DNA of 10,124 nucleotides from Chitinophagaceae bacterium (GTDB lineage Bacteria; Bacteroidota; Bacteroidia; Chitinophagales; Chitinophagaceae): contig JACFNM010000068.1 in the NCBI GenBank assembly GCA_019454915.1, forward strand, positions 5,156 through 15,279. Direction: 5' to 3'. This document shows positions 1-7,566 of this stretch, piece after piece. The notes beneath the pieces were generated by a model that worked only from the letters and a program-made list of their open reading frames with translations, was not told the origin of the DNA and did not search any database. The position numbers and the translations under genes were made by a program. Each line of letters starts with the position of its first letter. Within the stretch, counting starts at the first letter, position 1.

Positions 1-1
1 A

Positions 2-1441
2 ACGATGGTACTGGGTCAGGAAACGATTTCCCAGGACAATTTCGGAGGAATGGCTCCCATTCTGCTTCCGATGATGATTGCAGCCGTTGGAATTGTGTTT
101 TCGATTGTGGGTACCTGGTTTGTAAAAGTGAGTGATGCAGCCGGAATCAATACCGAGAATGTACAGAAAGCGCTTAATATGGGCAACTGGGGTTCTATTA
201 TTTTGACAGCCCTGGCATCAATCGGGCTGGTATATTTTATTTTGCCTGAAACCATGACTTTGCGCGGACAGGAATTCTCCAAATGGGGCGTGCTCGGAGC
301 TATAGGCGTAGGACTGGTTGTGGGTGCTTTGATGAGTATTATTACTGAGTTTTATACGGCCATGGGTAAGAGGCCGGTATTGTCCATCATCCGGCAGTCA
401 TCAACAGGACATGCAACCAATGTAATCGGCGGGTTGGCAATTGGTATGGAATCTACTTTTTTACCTATTCTCGTTTTAGCTGGAGGCATATGGGGTTCCT
501 ATGCTTTTGCCGGCCTTTACGGGGTGGCTATTGCTGCGGCGGGGATGATGGCAACTACTGCCATGCAGTTGGCTATTGATGCTTTCGGACCTATCGCCGA
601 TAATGCAGGGGGTATTGCAGAAATGTGTGAACTGCCCAAAGAGGTTCGTGAAAAAACAGACGTGCTGGATGCGGTGGGTAACACAACGGCAGCCACCGGA
701 AAAGGATTCGCTATCGCTTCGGCAGCGTTGACAGCACTGGCCCTATTTGCGGCGTTTGTGGGGGTTGCAGGTATTGACGGAATCAATATCTATAAAGCGG
801 AAGTATTAGCTGCTCTTTTTATTGGAGGAATGATTCCTTTTATTTTCTCTTCTCTTGCCATCCGTGCAGTTGGACAGGCAGCAATGAGTATGGTGGAAGA
901 GGTTCGCCGGCAATTCCGGGATATTCCCGGCATCATGGAAGGTACCGGTAAGCCCGAATATGAAAAATGCGTCGCTATATCCACAGAAGCTTCTATCAAA
1001 AAAATGCTTTTGCCGGGGGCTATTGCTATTGTTTCTCCGCTGATTATCGGGTTTTTAATTGGGCCCGAAGCCTTAGGAGGGTTTCTCGCCGGCGCTACCG
1101 TTAGTGGTGTCTTAATGGGCATTTTTCAAAATAATGCCGGCGGTGCCTGGGATAATGCAAAGAAGTCCTTTGAGAAAGGGGTTGAAATAAATGGAGAAAC
1201 TTTTTATAAAAAATCGGAGCCGCATAAAGCATCAGTCACCGGTGATACCGTTGGGGATCCTTTCAAAGATACCTCCGGACCGTCTATGAATATTTTGATT
1301 AAACTGATGTCAATTGTAGCGCTGGTGATTGCGCCCACATTAGCAGAGTTGTATCAAACAAAAGGAGAAAAAGCGTTACAGGATAATAATCCGCCCGTGG
1401 AGAAAGTCGTAATTGTTAGCAATAATATAGTAAATAATTAA
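2..1441 (+). CDS. hppA: Membrane-bound ion-translocating pyrophosphatase, C-terminal part (5' end outside window)
   Basis: Membrane pyrophosphatase hydrolyses cytoplasmic PPi and pumps H+ and/or Na+ across the inner membrane. About 478 residues are visible; the family is usually 650-800 residues, and the frame is open to the window edge, so the Met codon at 5 is probably internal. Residues are numbered from that Met. Family signatures: [16 protein letters not shown] (192-207), [16 protein letters not shown] (219-234), [12 protein letters not shown] (376-387) and [15 protein letters not shown] (413-427), whose Asp/Lys residues bind Mg-PPi. Many hydrophobic helices lie between them. The GNTTAA form, with Ala where K+-independent enzymes have Lys (GNTTKA), points to the K+-dependent subfamily (family knowledge). 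H+ versus Na+ specificity cannot be judged because the determining helices lie upstream. The C-terminus ends in a short Asn-rich polar tail. No same-strand gene follows closely, so it is probably transcribed alone or as the last gene of its unit. Confidence 0.96.
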   Translation, partial: TMVLGQETISQDNFGGMAPILLPMMIAAVGIVFSIVGTWFVKVSDAAGINTENVQKALNMGNWGSIILTALASIGLVYFILPETMTLRGQEFSKWGVLGAIGVGLVVGALMSIITEFYTAMGKRPVLSIIRQSSTGHATNVIGGLAIGMESTFLPILVLAGGIWGSYAFAGLYGVAIAAAGMMATTAMQLAIDAFGPIADNAGGIAEMCELPKEVREKTDVLDAVGNTTAATGKGFAIASAALTALALFAAFVGVAGIDGINIYKAEVLAALFIGGMIPFIFSSLAIRAVGQAAMSMVEEVRRQFRDIPGIMEGTGKPEYEKCVAISTEASIKKMLLPGAIAIVSPLIIGFLIGPEALGGFLAGATVSGVLMGIFQNNAGGAWDNAKKSFEKGVEINGETFYKKSEPHKASVTGDTVGDPFKDTSGPSMNILIKLMSIVALVIAPTLAELYQTKGEKALQDNNPPVEKVVIVSNNIVNN

Positions 1442-1887
1442 CGGCAATTGTAGACTTTCTTCGGTACTGGTGTTTAATAATACTACAATAATAGAAGGAA
1501 CATTGTCAGAAGCGGATACTGCTGTTTTTTTATCATTTGGTAACTAAAATAGATGGATTAGTATTTGATTGAAAGTCAGTTTGTTAAATGATCCGAGAGG
1601 GGTCATGAGTGTTGTGGTGTGTCGTTTATGCAGGGTAGCAGGGCGATAAAATTGCTAATCCCGTCATAATTTTGGTCCAGGATATTTTTTGATTGCAGAA
1701 GATTAGTATCTTCACACAATAATACATTAAGCACGTAAGTCACGAGAGCCAAATCCTATTCGGCAAGCCCCTTTGTAATCCTCCTGAAAAGGCTCCTCTG
1801 AAATTCCTTAAGATAATTCAAGATTTCCTTTGGAATAATTTTAGTTTTTATTTTTTTATTGCCAGAGAGGCAAAATAATCCTTGTAC
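1442..1887. other. 446-base intergenic region with no convincing gene
   Basis: Between the hppA stop and the next start I see no RNA gene, repeat array or conserved structure. A -7-like octamer TAATTTTG (1667-1674) matches the Bacteroidota sigma consensus TAnnTTTG but has no TTTG at the right distance upstream. Closer to the gene, TTTG (1829-1832) and TATTTTTT (1849-1856) are 16 bases apart and could be a -33/-7 pair for the downstream secreted protein, but that stretch is low-complexity A/T. The stretch just before the start codon is strongly A/T rich, as is usual for leaders in this phylum. On the minus strand one frame is open for 53 codons (stop at 1603-1605), without a start codon and with a TAG just upstream; I do not call it a gene. 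Confidence 0.5.
1507..1531 (+). terminator. Weak candidate terminator after hppA
   Basis: A short imperfect hairpin (CAG-AAG... pairing with ...CTGCTG, one internal mismatch) is followed by a run of seven T at 1525-1531. It lies 65 bases after the hppA stop. The stem is weak, so termination here is only a possibility. Confidence 0.3.
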
Positions 1888-3561
1888 ATGAGGTCAACTT
1901 TACTTTTTATTGCGTCACTGATTTTTGTCGCACAGGTTGCGGCTCAATACCAGATTCCTCCGGGCAATATGTCGCCCGGAGAACATACTGATCAGACCGG
2001 ATATAGCAGCACTATGGTTAGTGGTTATACCTATAGGTTGGGAGGGGTTAAATATAATCATGTCTATGGTATTTTTGACGTGGTTGGAGGATGGCTCACT
2101 CAGTTTAATGCCGGATCGATTCCTGATCTCTGGGGAAAGTCGGGCGATAATAGCGATTATTTCCTTTTTCAAGGTACTAACGAGATTGACGGCGACGAGG
2201 CTATTATAGTATTTGATACCGTTTACTTCAACAACGGATCGGGGAATCTGATGAAAATATCCAATACGAGAATGGGAGAATACGATGAGTATGGAGATGT
2301 GTCTGGGGGCATTATTGTCGGAGGTAAACTGTATTTTAATAATGGGATAACTACTACGGACAGACATAGCCCGGTAGAAGGATCAATTGTGTTTGTAAAT
2401 AGTTCCTTTTATGACGGTGGTTTATCGGATGCCCAACACGTGGATGGCTTCGTCAGTGAAGTTAATTATCCTCGTTCGGATGTGGATAGTGCCGATCATG
2501 GACATGGCGGTGAATTCACTTTCCCGGTAGGTAACGGAGAATCGGTGTATCCGTTAAAACGGCAGGGTGTTTTTGTGGATGGCTATTATTTACTGACTGT
2601 GGGATGGGTAGACGGGGATCCGGGTACCACATTAGATCCAACCCAGGGTGCTATTAACCTTACTGGCTCGGGGTTCCTGGCGGGCGGATTAAAATCAATT
2701 GTACCTGTTGGCTTTTGGGACTGGCATTATCTTGATGCTACGGAACCGAATCCTTCAGATCCCGGATACATCGGGGCAGAAGCCCTTACCGAAGATCAGA
2801 CTATTACAGTATCTATACCAAATCTGGACGGAATACTGGTTGGGGCCGCCGCATCTGATTTGAGATTAGCCGGATATGATATTGGCAACAATGAATGGAT
2901 CCCTTTGGGTACCACCGGTGCGACCGGGCTTACCAAAGGCTCCCTGCTTTCAGGGGTGATACCCGGAGGAACAACTATAACGGCTATAGCAATAGGCAGT
3001 ATTCAGAATATTATATTGCCTGCGACCTTCAACAGTTTTAACGTAACAGCAAAAGCATGTAAGGCTTTATTGGAATGGGAAACTGGTATGGAACAAGACA
3101 ATAGCCATTTCGTAGTAGAGCGTAGTGTCAACGGTTCAGATTTTGAATCAATCGGCAGGGTAGAGGCTGCAGGTTATAGCTTCTCAACAAAAGCCTATCA
3201 GTTTACAGATGAAAGCCCCGTGGAAGGAACGAACTACTACCGAATCAGACAGGTGGATTTCAATAACAAATCAACAAGTTCTGACGTAAAAGCGGTTCGG
3301 ATATCGTGCGGGGAAAATCAAGCGGTAATAAAAGTGTATCCCAATCCCGCCCGCGACCAGGTACATATTCAGAGTGGAAAGGAATTGGCGCAAATTAATC
3401 TAATCGCCGCTAACGGTCAAACGGTGTTGAAGTATGTACCGGCTCAAACTCAGTCAGGTGTCTATATCTTGCCTGTTTATTCTGTTCCAAACGGTATTTA
3501 TATATTGCAAGTGTTAAACAGGGACGGCACCTTTGACGTAATTAAACTATTGAAGCAATAA
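1888..3561 (+). CDS. Secreted protein with type IX secretion (Por) C-terminal sorting domain, unknown ectodomain
   Basis: 557 residues. Residues 1-20 form a Sec signal peptide (basic start, hydrophobic core, cleavage near VAAQ-YQ). The ATG at 1888 fits this best; a TTG two codons earlier is open but adds nothing. Residues about 21-375 are rich in Gly, Asp, Asn and aromatic residues, look all-beta, and match no family I recognise. Residues 381-472 resemble the Fn3-like module common before T9SS tails (LLEWETGMEQDNSHFVVERS, then NYYRIRQVD). Residues 480-557 are the type A sorting domain: KVYPNPARD, a middle LIAANGQ turn, then NGIYILQVLNRDG and a terminal KLLKQ. By family knowledge the protein crosses the outer membrane through the type IX system, loses the tail, and is either anchored to the surface or released. 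No catalytic motif is evident; a structural, adhesive or binding role is possible. The gene stands alone between a long spacer and a terminator. Confidence 0.9.
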   Translation: MRSTLLFIASLIFVAQVAAQYQIPPGNMSPGEHTDQTGYSSTMVSGYTYRLGGVKYNHVYGIFDVVGGWLTQFNAGSIPDLWGKSGDNSDYFLFQGTNEIDGDEAIIVFDTVYFNNGSGNLMKISNTRMGEYDEYGDVSGGIIVGGKLYFNNGITTTDRHSPVEGSIVFVNSSFYDGGLSDAQHVDGFVSEVNYPRSDVDSADHGHGGEFTFPVGNGESVYPLKRQGVFVDGYYLLTVGWVDGDPGTTLDPTQGAINLTGSGFLAGGLKSIVPVGFWDWHYLDATEPNPSDPGYIGAEALTEDQTITVSIPNLDGILVGAAASDLRLAGYDIGNNEWIPLGTTGATGLTKGSLLSGVIPGGTTITAIAIGSIQNIILPATFNSFNVTAKACKALLEWETGMEQDNSHFVVERSVNGSDFESIGRVEAAGYSFSTKAYQFTDESPVEGTNYYRIRQVDFNNKSTSSDVKAVRISCGENQAVIKVYPNPARDQVHIQSGKELAQINLIAANGQTVLKYVPAQTQSGVYILPVYSVPNGIYILQVLNRDGTFDVIKLLKQ

Positions 3562-3582
3562 GAGCCAATTACTCCATTCAAT

Positions 3583-3631
3583 AAAGGCCGGAAGTAAAAG
3601 TGAAAATCTTTTCTTTCGGTCTTTTCTTTTT
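3583..3631 (+). terminator. Intrinsic terminator between convergent genes
   Basis: The left arm (3583-3600, AAAGGCCGGAAGTAAAAG) pairs imperfectly, with G-U pairs and a bulge, with the right arm (3608-3625, CTTTTCTTTCGGTCTTTT) across a seven-base loop. A T-rich tail follows to 3631. It lies 22 bases after the stop of the secreted protein and 16 bases before the stop of the minus-strand gene. It probably serves the plus-strand gene and might act weakly in the other direction, where only a short T-run follows the stem. Confidence 0.65.
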
Positions 3632-3646
3632 CATTAGACTGCATCA

Positions 3647-4912
3647 TCACCGATTGAGAAGTCCTTCAATGATATCTTTATACAGTTTTTTCTGTTTATC
3701 ATATTCCGCTCCGGTTCCGGGTCCATTAAATCCGGTAAGAATTTTTTGAATCTCTCCTTTCCTGTCAATAAAAACAGTTGTAGGAAATATTAATATTTTA
3801 TCAAGCTGAGGCAAGGTCTTTTCCGCATTCTCGGGGTCGTTTGCCGCTACTGAAGTCAACAGAACAGGATACTCAACATGAAGGCGTTTCATAAAATTGA
3901 GTACACTTTGCTTTGACCGGTCAAAATCGGCAGAGCGCTCGTAAGCTAATCCGATTATCTCTACCTCATTCCGCGAATACGTTGAATAGATTTCATTCAA
4001 AAAAACGGATTCATCCATGCAGTTAGGACACCAGGACCCCAGTACCTGTACCAGTACAACTTTATTCTTAAAACGGGCATCATTGATGGAAATTAAATTT
4101 CTATCCGTATCGGGAAAAGTGAAGCTCAACCTCGGAGATGCGCCGGATTTTAGTCTTGTAGCGGAGAGGTTGTCCGGTAATTCAGCCAGAGGATCTCTCT
4201 CCGCAGTCCAGGTTCTGGGTAAGGGCCCGTTAGCGGAATAATATTTACCTCCATCAATTTGATTATTATTCCGGATGTGGGCCGTAAAATAGATGGCATA
4301 GCCTCCGTCGAAACCCGAAAATTTTAAAGAATCTCCATCCACTACGCCCTCGAGGTACCGGTAATCACCGGACGGTGTAATAAAGGAGCCTGTTAATTTT
4401 TTGCCTTTCTGCTTAAAAACACCTATCGCCTTTGTTTCTTTCCCATTGGCCGGATTTATAAAAGAGGTCGCCCAACGGCCGGATATGTCTCCTGCTGGCT
4501 TCTTATTCACCGCTTTAAAACGCTCGTACTTTTTACCGGTATATATAGCAACAAAAGGCATAACAGCGTCTTTGTCTGCAAGATGTGTTATCCAGCTTCC
4601 CTGTAATCTATCTTTTTGCGAAAAAGCGGCTCTGAACTCACTATCGAAAAAAGGAAGCTTAATAAAAATGGAATCCTTCGTTGTTTCAATTTCATCAACC
4701 GCCAAACGTTCTTCTGCATTTCGGAGCGTGATACCAAGCTTACCGGCAGATTGATGTACTTCAAAATTAAAGACGATACGTTGGTTGTCTGATCGCAGAA
4801 GCTCTCCCCGCCACTGTCCGTTCAATAACTTCTCCTGTCCTTGCGCGGAAGCGAGCAGAGGCAGCAATAGCGGAGCTAATATCCATTTTATCTTTTTCAT
4901 TTTCTCTATCAT
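3647..4912 (-). CDS. Periplasmic TlpA/ResA-like thioredoxin-fold protein
   Basis: 421 residues. A Sec signal peptide (KK, then a Leu-rich core, ASAQ at about 21-24) has no lipobox Cys, so the mature protein should be soluble or loosely envelope-associated. Two start codons are possible: 4912, or 4900 (MKKIKW), which gives a tidier signal. Residues 30-240 are all-beta and look like two related halves (GQWRGEL at 32 and GRWATSF at 145). Residues about 260-420 are an AhpC/TSA- or Redoxin-type thioredoxin domain with the active site WCPNC (294-298) and a FPTTVFIDRKG strand with cis-Pro377. Such proteins reduce or shuffle disulfides outside the cytoplasm; the specific partner is unknown. The common N-terminal DUF4369 of Bacteroidota TlpA proteins is not evident. 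It starts 23 bases after the threonine dehydrogenase stop on the same strand, so co-transcription is likely, although no functional link is obvious. Confidence 0.88.
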   Translation of the reverse strand: MIEKMKKIKWILAPLLLPLLASAQGQEKLLNGQWRGELLRSDNQRIVFNFEVHQSAGKLGITLRNAEERLAVDEIETTKDSIFIKLPFFDSEFRAAFSQKDRLQGSWITHLADKDAVMPFVAIYTGKKYERFKAVNKKPAGDISGRWATSFINPANGKETKAIGVFKQKGKKLTGSFITPSGDYRYLEGVVDGDSLKFSGFDGGYAIYFTAHIRNNNQIDGGKYYSANGPLPRTWTAERDPLAELPDNLSATRLKSGASPRLSFTFPDTDRNLISINDARFKNKVVLVQVLGSWCPNCMDESVFLNEIYSTYSRNEVEIIGLAYERSADFDRSKQSVLNFMKRLHVEYPVLLTSVAANDPENAEKTLPQLDKILIFPTTVFIDRKGEIQKILTGFNGPGTGAEYDKQKKLYKDIIEGLLNR

Positions 4913-4935
4913 CCAATTCCTTTAAATGTACTAAA

Positions 4936-5883
4936 TTATTTTTCCGCAAGATTTGACAGCATATCGGCGGTAATTTCCGGTAGATTATACTGATGTTTCC
5001 AGTTCCAGTCTTTTCTTGCCCGGCTGTCGTCTATGCTTTGTGGCCAACTGTCAGCAATGGATTGTCTGTAATCGGGTTGATAGCGAATAGTGAAGTTAGG
5101 TATGTGCTTCTTGATCTCATCGGCTATTTCCCTGGGCGAAAAGCTAATGGCTGCAAGATTATAGGAAGTCCTGATAGAAATCTTATCGGCAGGAGATTCC
5201 ATCAATTCAATGGTCGCCCGTATAGCATCGGGCATATACATCATGGGCAGAGAGGTATCTGCGGATAGAAAACTCGTATAGTTTCCTTGTTCCAAGGCTT
5301 CCTTATAAATCTCAACGGCATAATCCGTTGTTCCGCCTCCGGGCGAGGATTTGTAGCTTATTAAACCCGGGTATCTTAAACTCCTTACGTCAACGCCGAA
5401 GCGATGGTGATAATAATTACACCAGAATTCGCCGGCGTATTTGCTGATGCCATAAACGGTAACCGGCTCTATAATGGTTTGTTGCGGACACAATTGTCTC
5501 GGTGATGTGGGTCCAAATACCGCGATACTACTTGGCCAATATACTTTTTGAATCTGTTCCTCCCGGGCTATCTCCAGAACATTCAGCAGGCTCTGCGTAT
5601 TTAAGTGCCAGGCAAGTCCCGGATTTTTTTCGCCGGTGGCGGACAGGATAGCGGCCAATAAATAAATTTGCGTAATATTTTGCCTGATTACCTGCACGTG
5701 CAACATCTCTTTATTCATCACATCAAGTGAAACATAAGGGCCCGTTCCCCGAAGCAATTCATTTTCCTCCCGAAGGTCAGAAGCGACTACCTGATTATTT
5801 CCGTATATCTTTCTTAACGCCAGCGTCAGTTCAACACCTATCTGACCCGAAGCGCCAATAACAAGAATTTTGTCTTTTATCAT
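4936..5883 (-). CDS. L-threonine 3-dehydrogenase, SDR (UDP-galactose epimerase-like) type
   Basis: 315 residues, full length for the family. This enzyme oxidises L-threonine to 2-amino-3-oxobutyrate with NAD+ in the cytoplasm, the first step of threonine breakdown to glycine and acetyl-CoA. What is seen: the Rossmann motif GASGQIG (10-16), Asp36 after the second strand (NAD+ ribose binding), LLAAIL (75-80), SSIAVFGPT (118-126) with the SDR serine region, and the YxxxK pair YGISK (Tyr144, Lys148). YPGLISYKSSPGGGTTDYA (171-189) and PMMYMPDAI (213-221) are characteristic of the epimerase-like threonine dehydrogenases rather than of sugar epimerases. The usual partner, 2-amino-3-ketobutyrate CoA ligase (kbl), is not adjacent. 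It is probably the first gene of a two-gene unit with the thioredoxin-fold protein. It diverges from the cytochrome gene across 118 bases. A sugar-nucleotide epimerase is the main alternative, but the C-terminal SIADSWPQSIDDSRARKDW segment argues for threonine dehydrogenase. Confidence 0.88.
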   Translation of the reverse strand: MIKDKILVIGASGQIGVELTLALRKIYGNNQVVASDLREENELLRGTGPYVSLDVMNKEMLHVQVIRQNITQIYLLAAILSATGEKNPGLAWHLNTQSLLNVLEIAREEQIQKVYWPSSIAVFGPTSPRQLCPQQTIIEPVTVYGISKYAGEFWCNYYHHRFGVDVRSLRYPGLISYKSSPGGGTTDYAVEIYKEALEQGNYTSFLSADTSLPMMYMPDAIRATIELMESPADKISIRTSYNLAAISFSPREIADEIKKHIPNFTIRYQPDYRQSIADSWPQSIDDSRARKDWNWKHQYNLPEITADMLSNLAEK

Positions 5884-6001
5884 GATTTCGGTTATTTATC
5901 TACGTATTCAGAACAAAGATCAGATTAGTTGTTTTCCATTCCCAAAAATAAAATTGGCTGATAATAAAGAAAACGATACTTTAACAGAAAATTCAAACAC
6001 T

Positions 6002-6430
6002 ATGTATCAGTTGCACAAGAAAAAGCTTTTGACAGTGGTATCTCTGGCGTTTATTCTACTAATTGGAGTTGCTGCTACAACCAACAAGGACAAGGGTTCT
6101 AAGCCTAACCTGAAGGTTCTTCCCAAAGATATAAGTCATGAAGAGCTGGAAAAAATCATGAAAGGGTTTAATGTTTCTTTGGGCGTAAAGTGCGGGTATT
6201 GCCATGCGCCTGCTAAGACGGATCCGAAAAAGCTGGACTTTTCCAGTGATGAGAAACCAGAGAAAAACGTTGCTCGCGAAATGATGCGTATGACCGCCAA
6301 AATCAATAAAAAATACTTTGACCATGCAGGTGCTCAGCAACCTGCTGCTATTACCTGCATTACCTGTCATAACGGAAATACTCATCCGCAGAGTAAGATT
6401 ACCTTACCACCGCCCCCACCCGAACGGTAA
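6002..6430 (+). CDS. Small di-heme c-type cytochrome, photosynthetic reaction-centre cytochrome family
   Basis: 142 residues. Start chosen at the ATG at 6002, which puts a basic N-terminus (HKKK) directly before a hydrophobic segment (residues 9-25); the frame is open further upstream from a TTG at 5870, but that would overlap the divergent gene and spoil the signal. The N-terminus is a Sec signal or an uncleaved anchor, so heme is attached in the periplasm. There are two CXXCH heme sites, CGYCH (64-68) and CITCH (119-123), with a Met-rich helix (EMMRMTAKIN, 93-102) between them that may supply axial ligands. The spacing and the VLPKDISHEELEKIM lead-in match the PF02276-type cytochromes, of which phototrophic reaction-centre subunits carry four hemes; Bacteroidota have half-size copies of unknown electron partners. 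The C-terminus is proline-rich (PPPPPER). A possible promoter (ATTG 5953, TACTTTAA 5977) is weak. It is probably monocistronic, with a terminator 33 bases after the stop. Confidence 0.85.
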   Translation: MYQLHKKKLLTVVSLAFILLIGVAATTNKDKGSKPNLKVLPKDISHEELEKIMKGFNVSLGVKCGYCHAPAKTDPKKLDFSSDEKPEKNVAREMMRMTAKINKKYFDHAGAQQPAAITCITCHNGNTHPQSKITLPPPPPER

Positions 6431-6463
6431 GTTACAAGTTACCTGCTCAGAACATCTTTTTCT

Positions 6464-6500
6464 ACAGGGTATATTTCGTTAAGAAGTATGCCCTGTTTTC
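6464..6500 (+). terminator. Intrinsic terminator after the cytochrome gene
   Basis: ACAGGGTATA (6464-6473) pairs with TATGCCCTGT (6487-6496) as a ten-base-pair stem with one G-U pair, followed by TTTTC. On the opposite strand the stem is followed by A-rich sequence, so it should not terminate the convergent holA transcript. Confidence 0.7.
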
Positions 6501-6515
6501 ATTTATTGAGGTAGC

Positions 6516-7517
6516 TTATTGTACCATTTTCCAAACCAGTTCCTTTAGCAGGGAAGCGTCTTCCGTTCCGGAATTGTTTATTCCAATTCCTTTCAGATTA
6601 TATTCGTGCAGCAGCAGAAGCGCCTCTTCTATCCCCGCATAGCCATATCTTTTTTGCGCGTTCAGATAATCTTTAACAAAAAATGGTCGTACACCAATGA
6701 CTGATGCGATGGTGTTCTCATCGCGGGATGATATGCCAAACAACTGGTACACTTTGCTAAAAAAATTATACAAAGAAGCAAGTACCATGGGCAGTGGTCC
6801 CGCTTTGGGGTTCGACTCAAAGTATTGAATAATCCGGATGGACTTTCCCAAATCTTTTTTTAGCATGGCTTCCTGCAATTCAAAAACATTGTATTCTTTA
6901 CTGATGCCCACGTACCGTTCTATATCTTCTTCAGTGATAGATTTCCGGTCGCTTATATTAAGCAGTAATTTCTGAACTTCACTGTTGATCCTGCTGAGGT
7001 CGTTGCCAATATGCTGCACCAGTAACATTACGGCCTTTTGTGAGATGGAGTAGCCCAGATTCTGCACGAGATTAGATACCCAGTCGGGTAATTGACTTTC
7101 GTACAATTTCTTGGTGCTAAACAGAACGGCCCTGTTTTTTAGTACCCTGGATAATTTACTTCGCCCATCCAGCTTTTTTTCTTTATGCGCTACAACAAAC
7201 AGGGTGGAGGGCACAGGGTTTTCAATATACGCTTCCAATTTGTCCAGATCGCGCATTTGCTGTGCTTCTTTCAATATCACAACCTGCTTATCTGCAAAAA
7301 CCGGATATCGTCTGCACGCGTTCACCACTTCTGTCCAGTCAGCATCTTTTCCGTAGAATATGGTCAAATTGAAGCCTTCTTCAGACTCAGTGAGGATTTT
7401 ATGTTCGGCAAAGTGCACCAACTGGTCAATAAAAAAATTCTCTTCTCCCTCCAACCAGTAAACCAGTTCGTATTTTTTTTGTTTCCAGTCGGCCAGTATC
7501 TTTTCAACACTCATCAT
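6516..7517 (-). CDS. holA: DNA polymerase III subunit delta (clamp-loader delta)
   Basis: 333 residues, normal length for HolA. Delta is the clamp-loader subunit that opens the DnaN sliding clamp, working with tau/gamma (DnaX) and delta-prime at the replication fork. Recognisable features: YWLEGEENFFIDQ (19-31), the usual start where a substrate P-loop would lie but is degenerate; the DKQVVILKEAQQM strand; PSTLFVVAHKEKKLDGRSKL; LGYSISQKAVMLLVQHIGND of the AAA+ lid; SITEEDIERYVG (about 194-205); and the C-terminal collar helices rich in Leu and Phe. No Walker A motif is present, as expected for delta. MM at the N-terminus leaves two adjacent ATG starts. It lies 49 bases downstream of the exonuclease gene on the same strand, so the two probably form an operon. 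The gene is convergent with the cytochrome gene, with no clear terminator of its own. Confidence 0.92.
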   Translation of the reverse strand: MMSVEKILADWKQKKYELVYWLEGEENFFIDQLVHFAEHKILTESEEGFNLTIFYGKDADWTEVVNACRRYPVFADKQVVILKEAQQMRDLDKLEAYIENPVPSTLFVVAHKEKKLDGRSKLSRVLKNRAVLFSTKKLYESQLPDWVSNLVQNLGYSISQKAVMLLVQHIGNDLSRINSEVQKLLLNISDRKSITEEDIERYVGISKEYNVFELQEAMLKKDLGKSIRIIQYFESNPKAGPLPMVLASLYNFFSKVYQLFGISSRDENTIASVIGVRPFFVKDYLNAQKRYGYAGIEEALLLLHEYNLKGIGINNSGTEDASLLKELVWKMVQ

Positions 7518-7566
7518 TATTTATGATTAAATTGAATTCTCCGTCATCATTTCCAGAATCTGCTTT

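Noticed and set aside
1667..1674. TAATTTTG as promoter of the secreted protein
   Set aside because: Matches the -7 consensus but has no correctly spaced -33 element and lies more than 200 bases from the start codon.
1882..1887. Extension of the secreted protein to a TTG start at 1882
   Set aside because: The ATG at 1888 gives a clean signal peptide; the two extra residues have no support.
1925..2367. Frames on either strand inside the secreted protein gene
   Set aside because: Shadows; low protein likeness compared with the main frame and its sorting domain.
4401..4754. 117-codon plus-strand frame opposite the thioredoxin-fold gene
   Set aside because: Shadow of the minus-strand gene, whose signal peptide and WCPNC motif are clear.
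5870..6001. Longer cytochrome reading frame starting from TTG at 5870
   Set aside because: It would overlap the divergent threonine dehydrogenase start and put a polar stretch before the signal; the ATG at 6002 fits much better.
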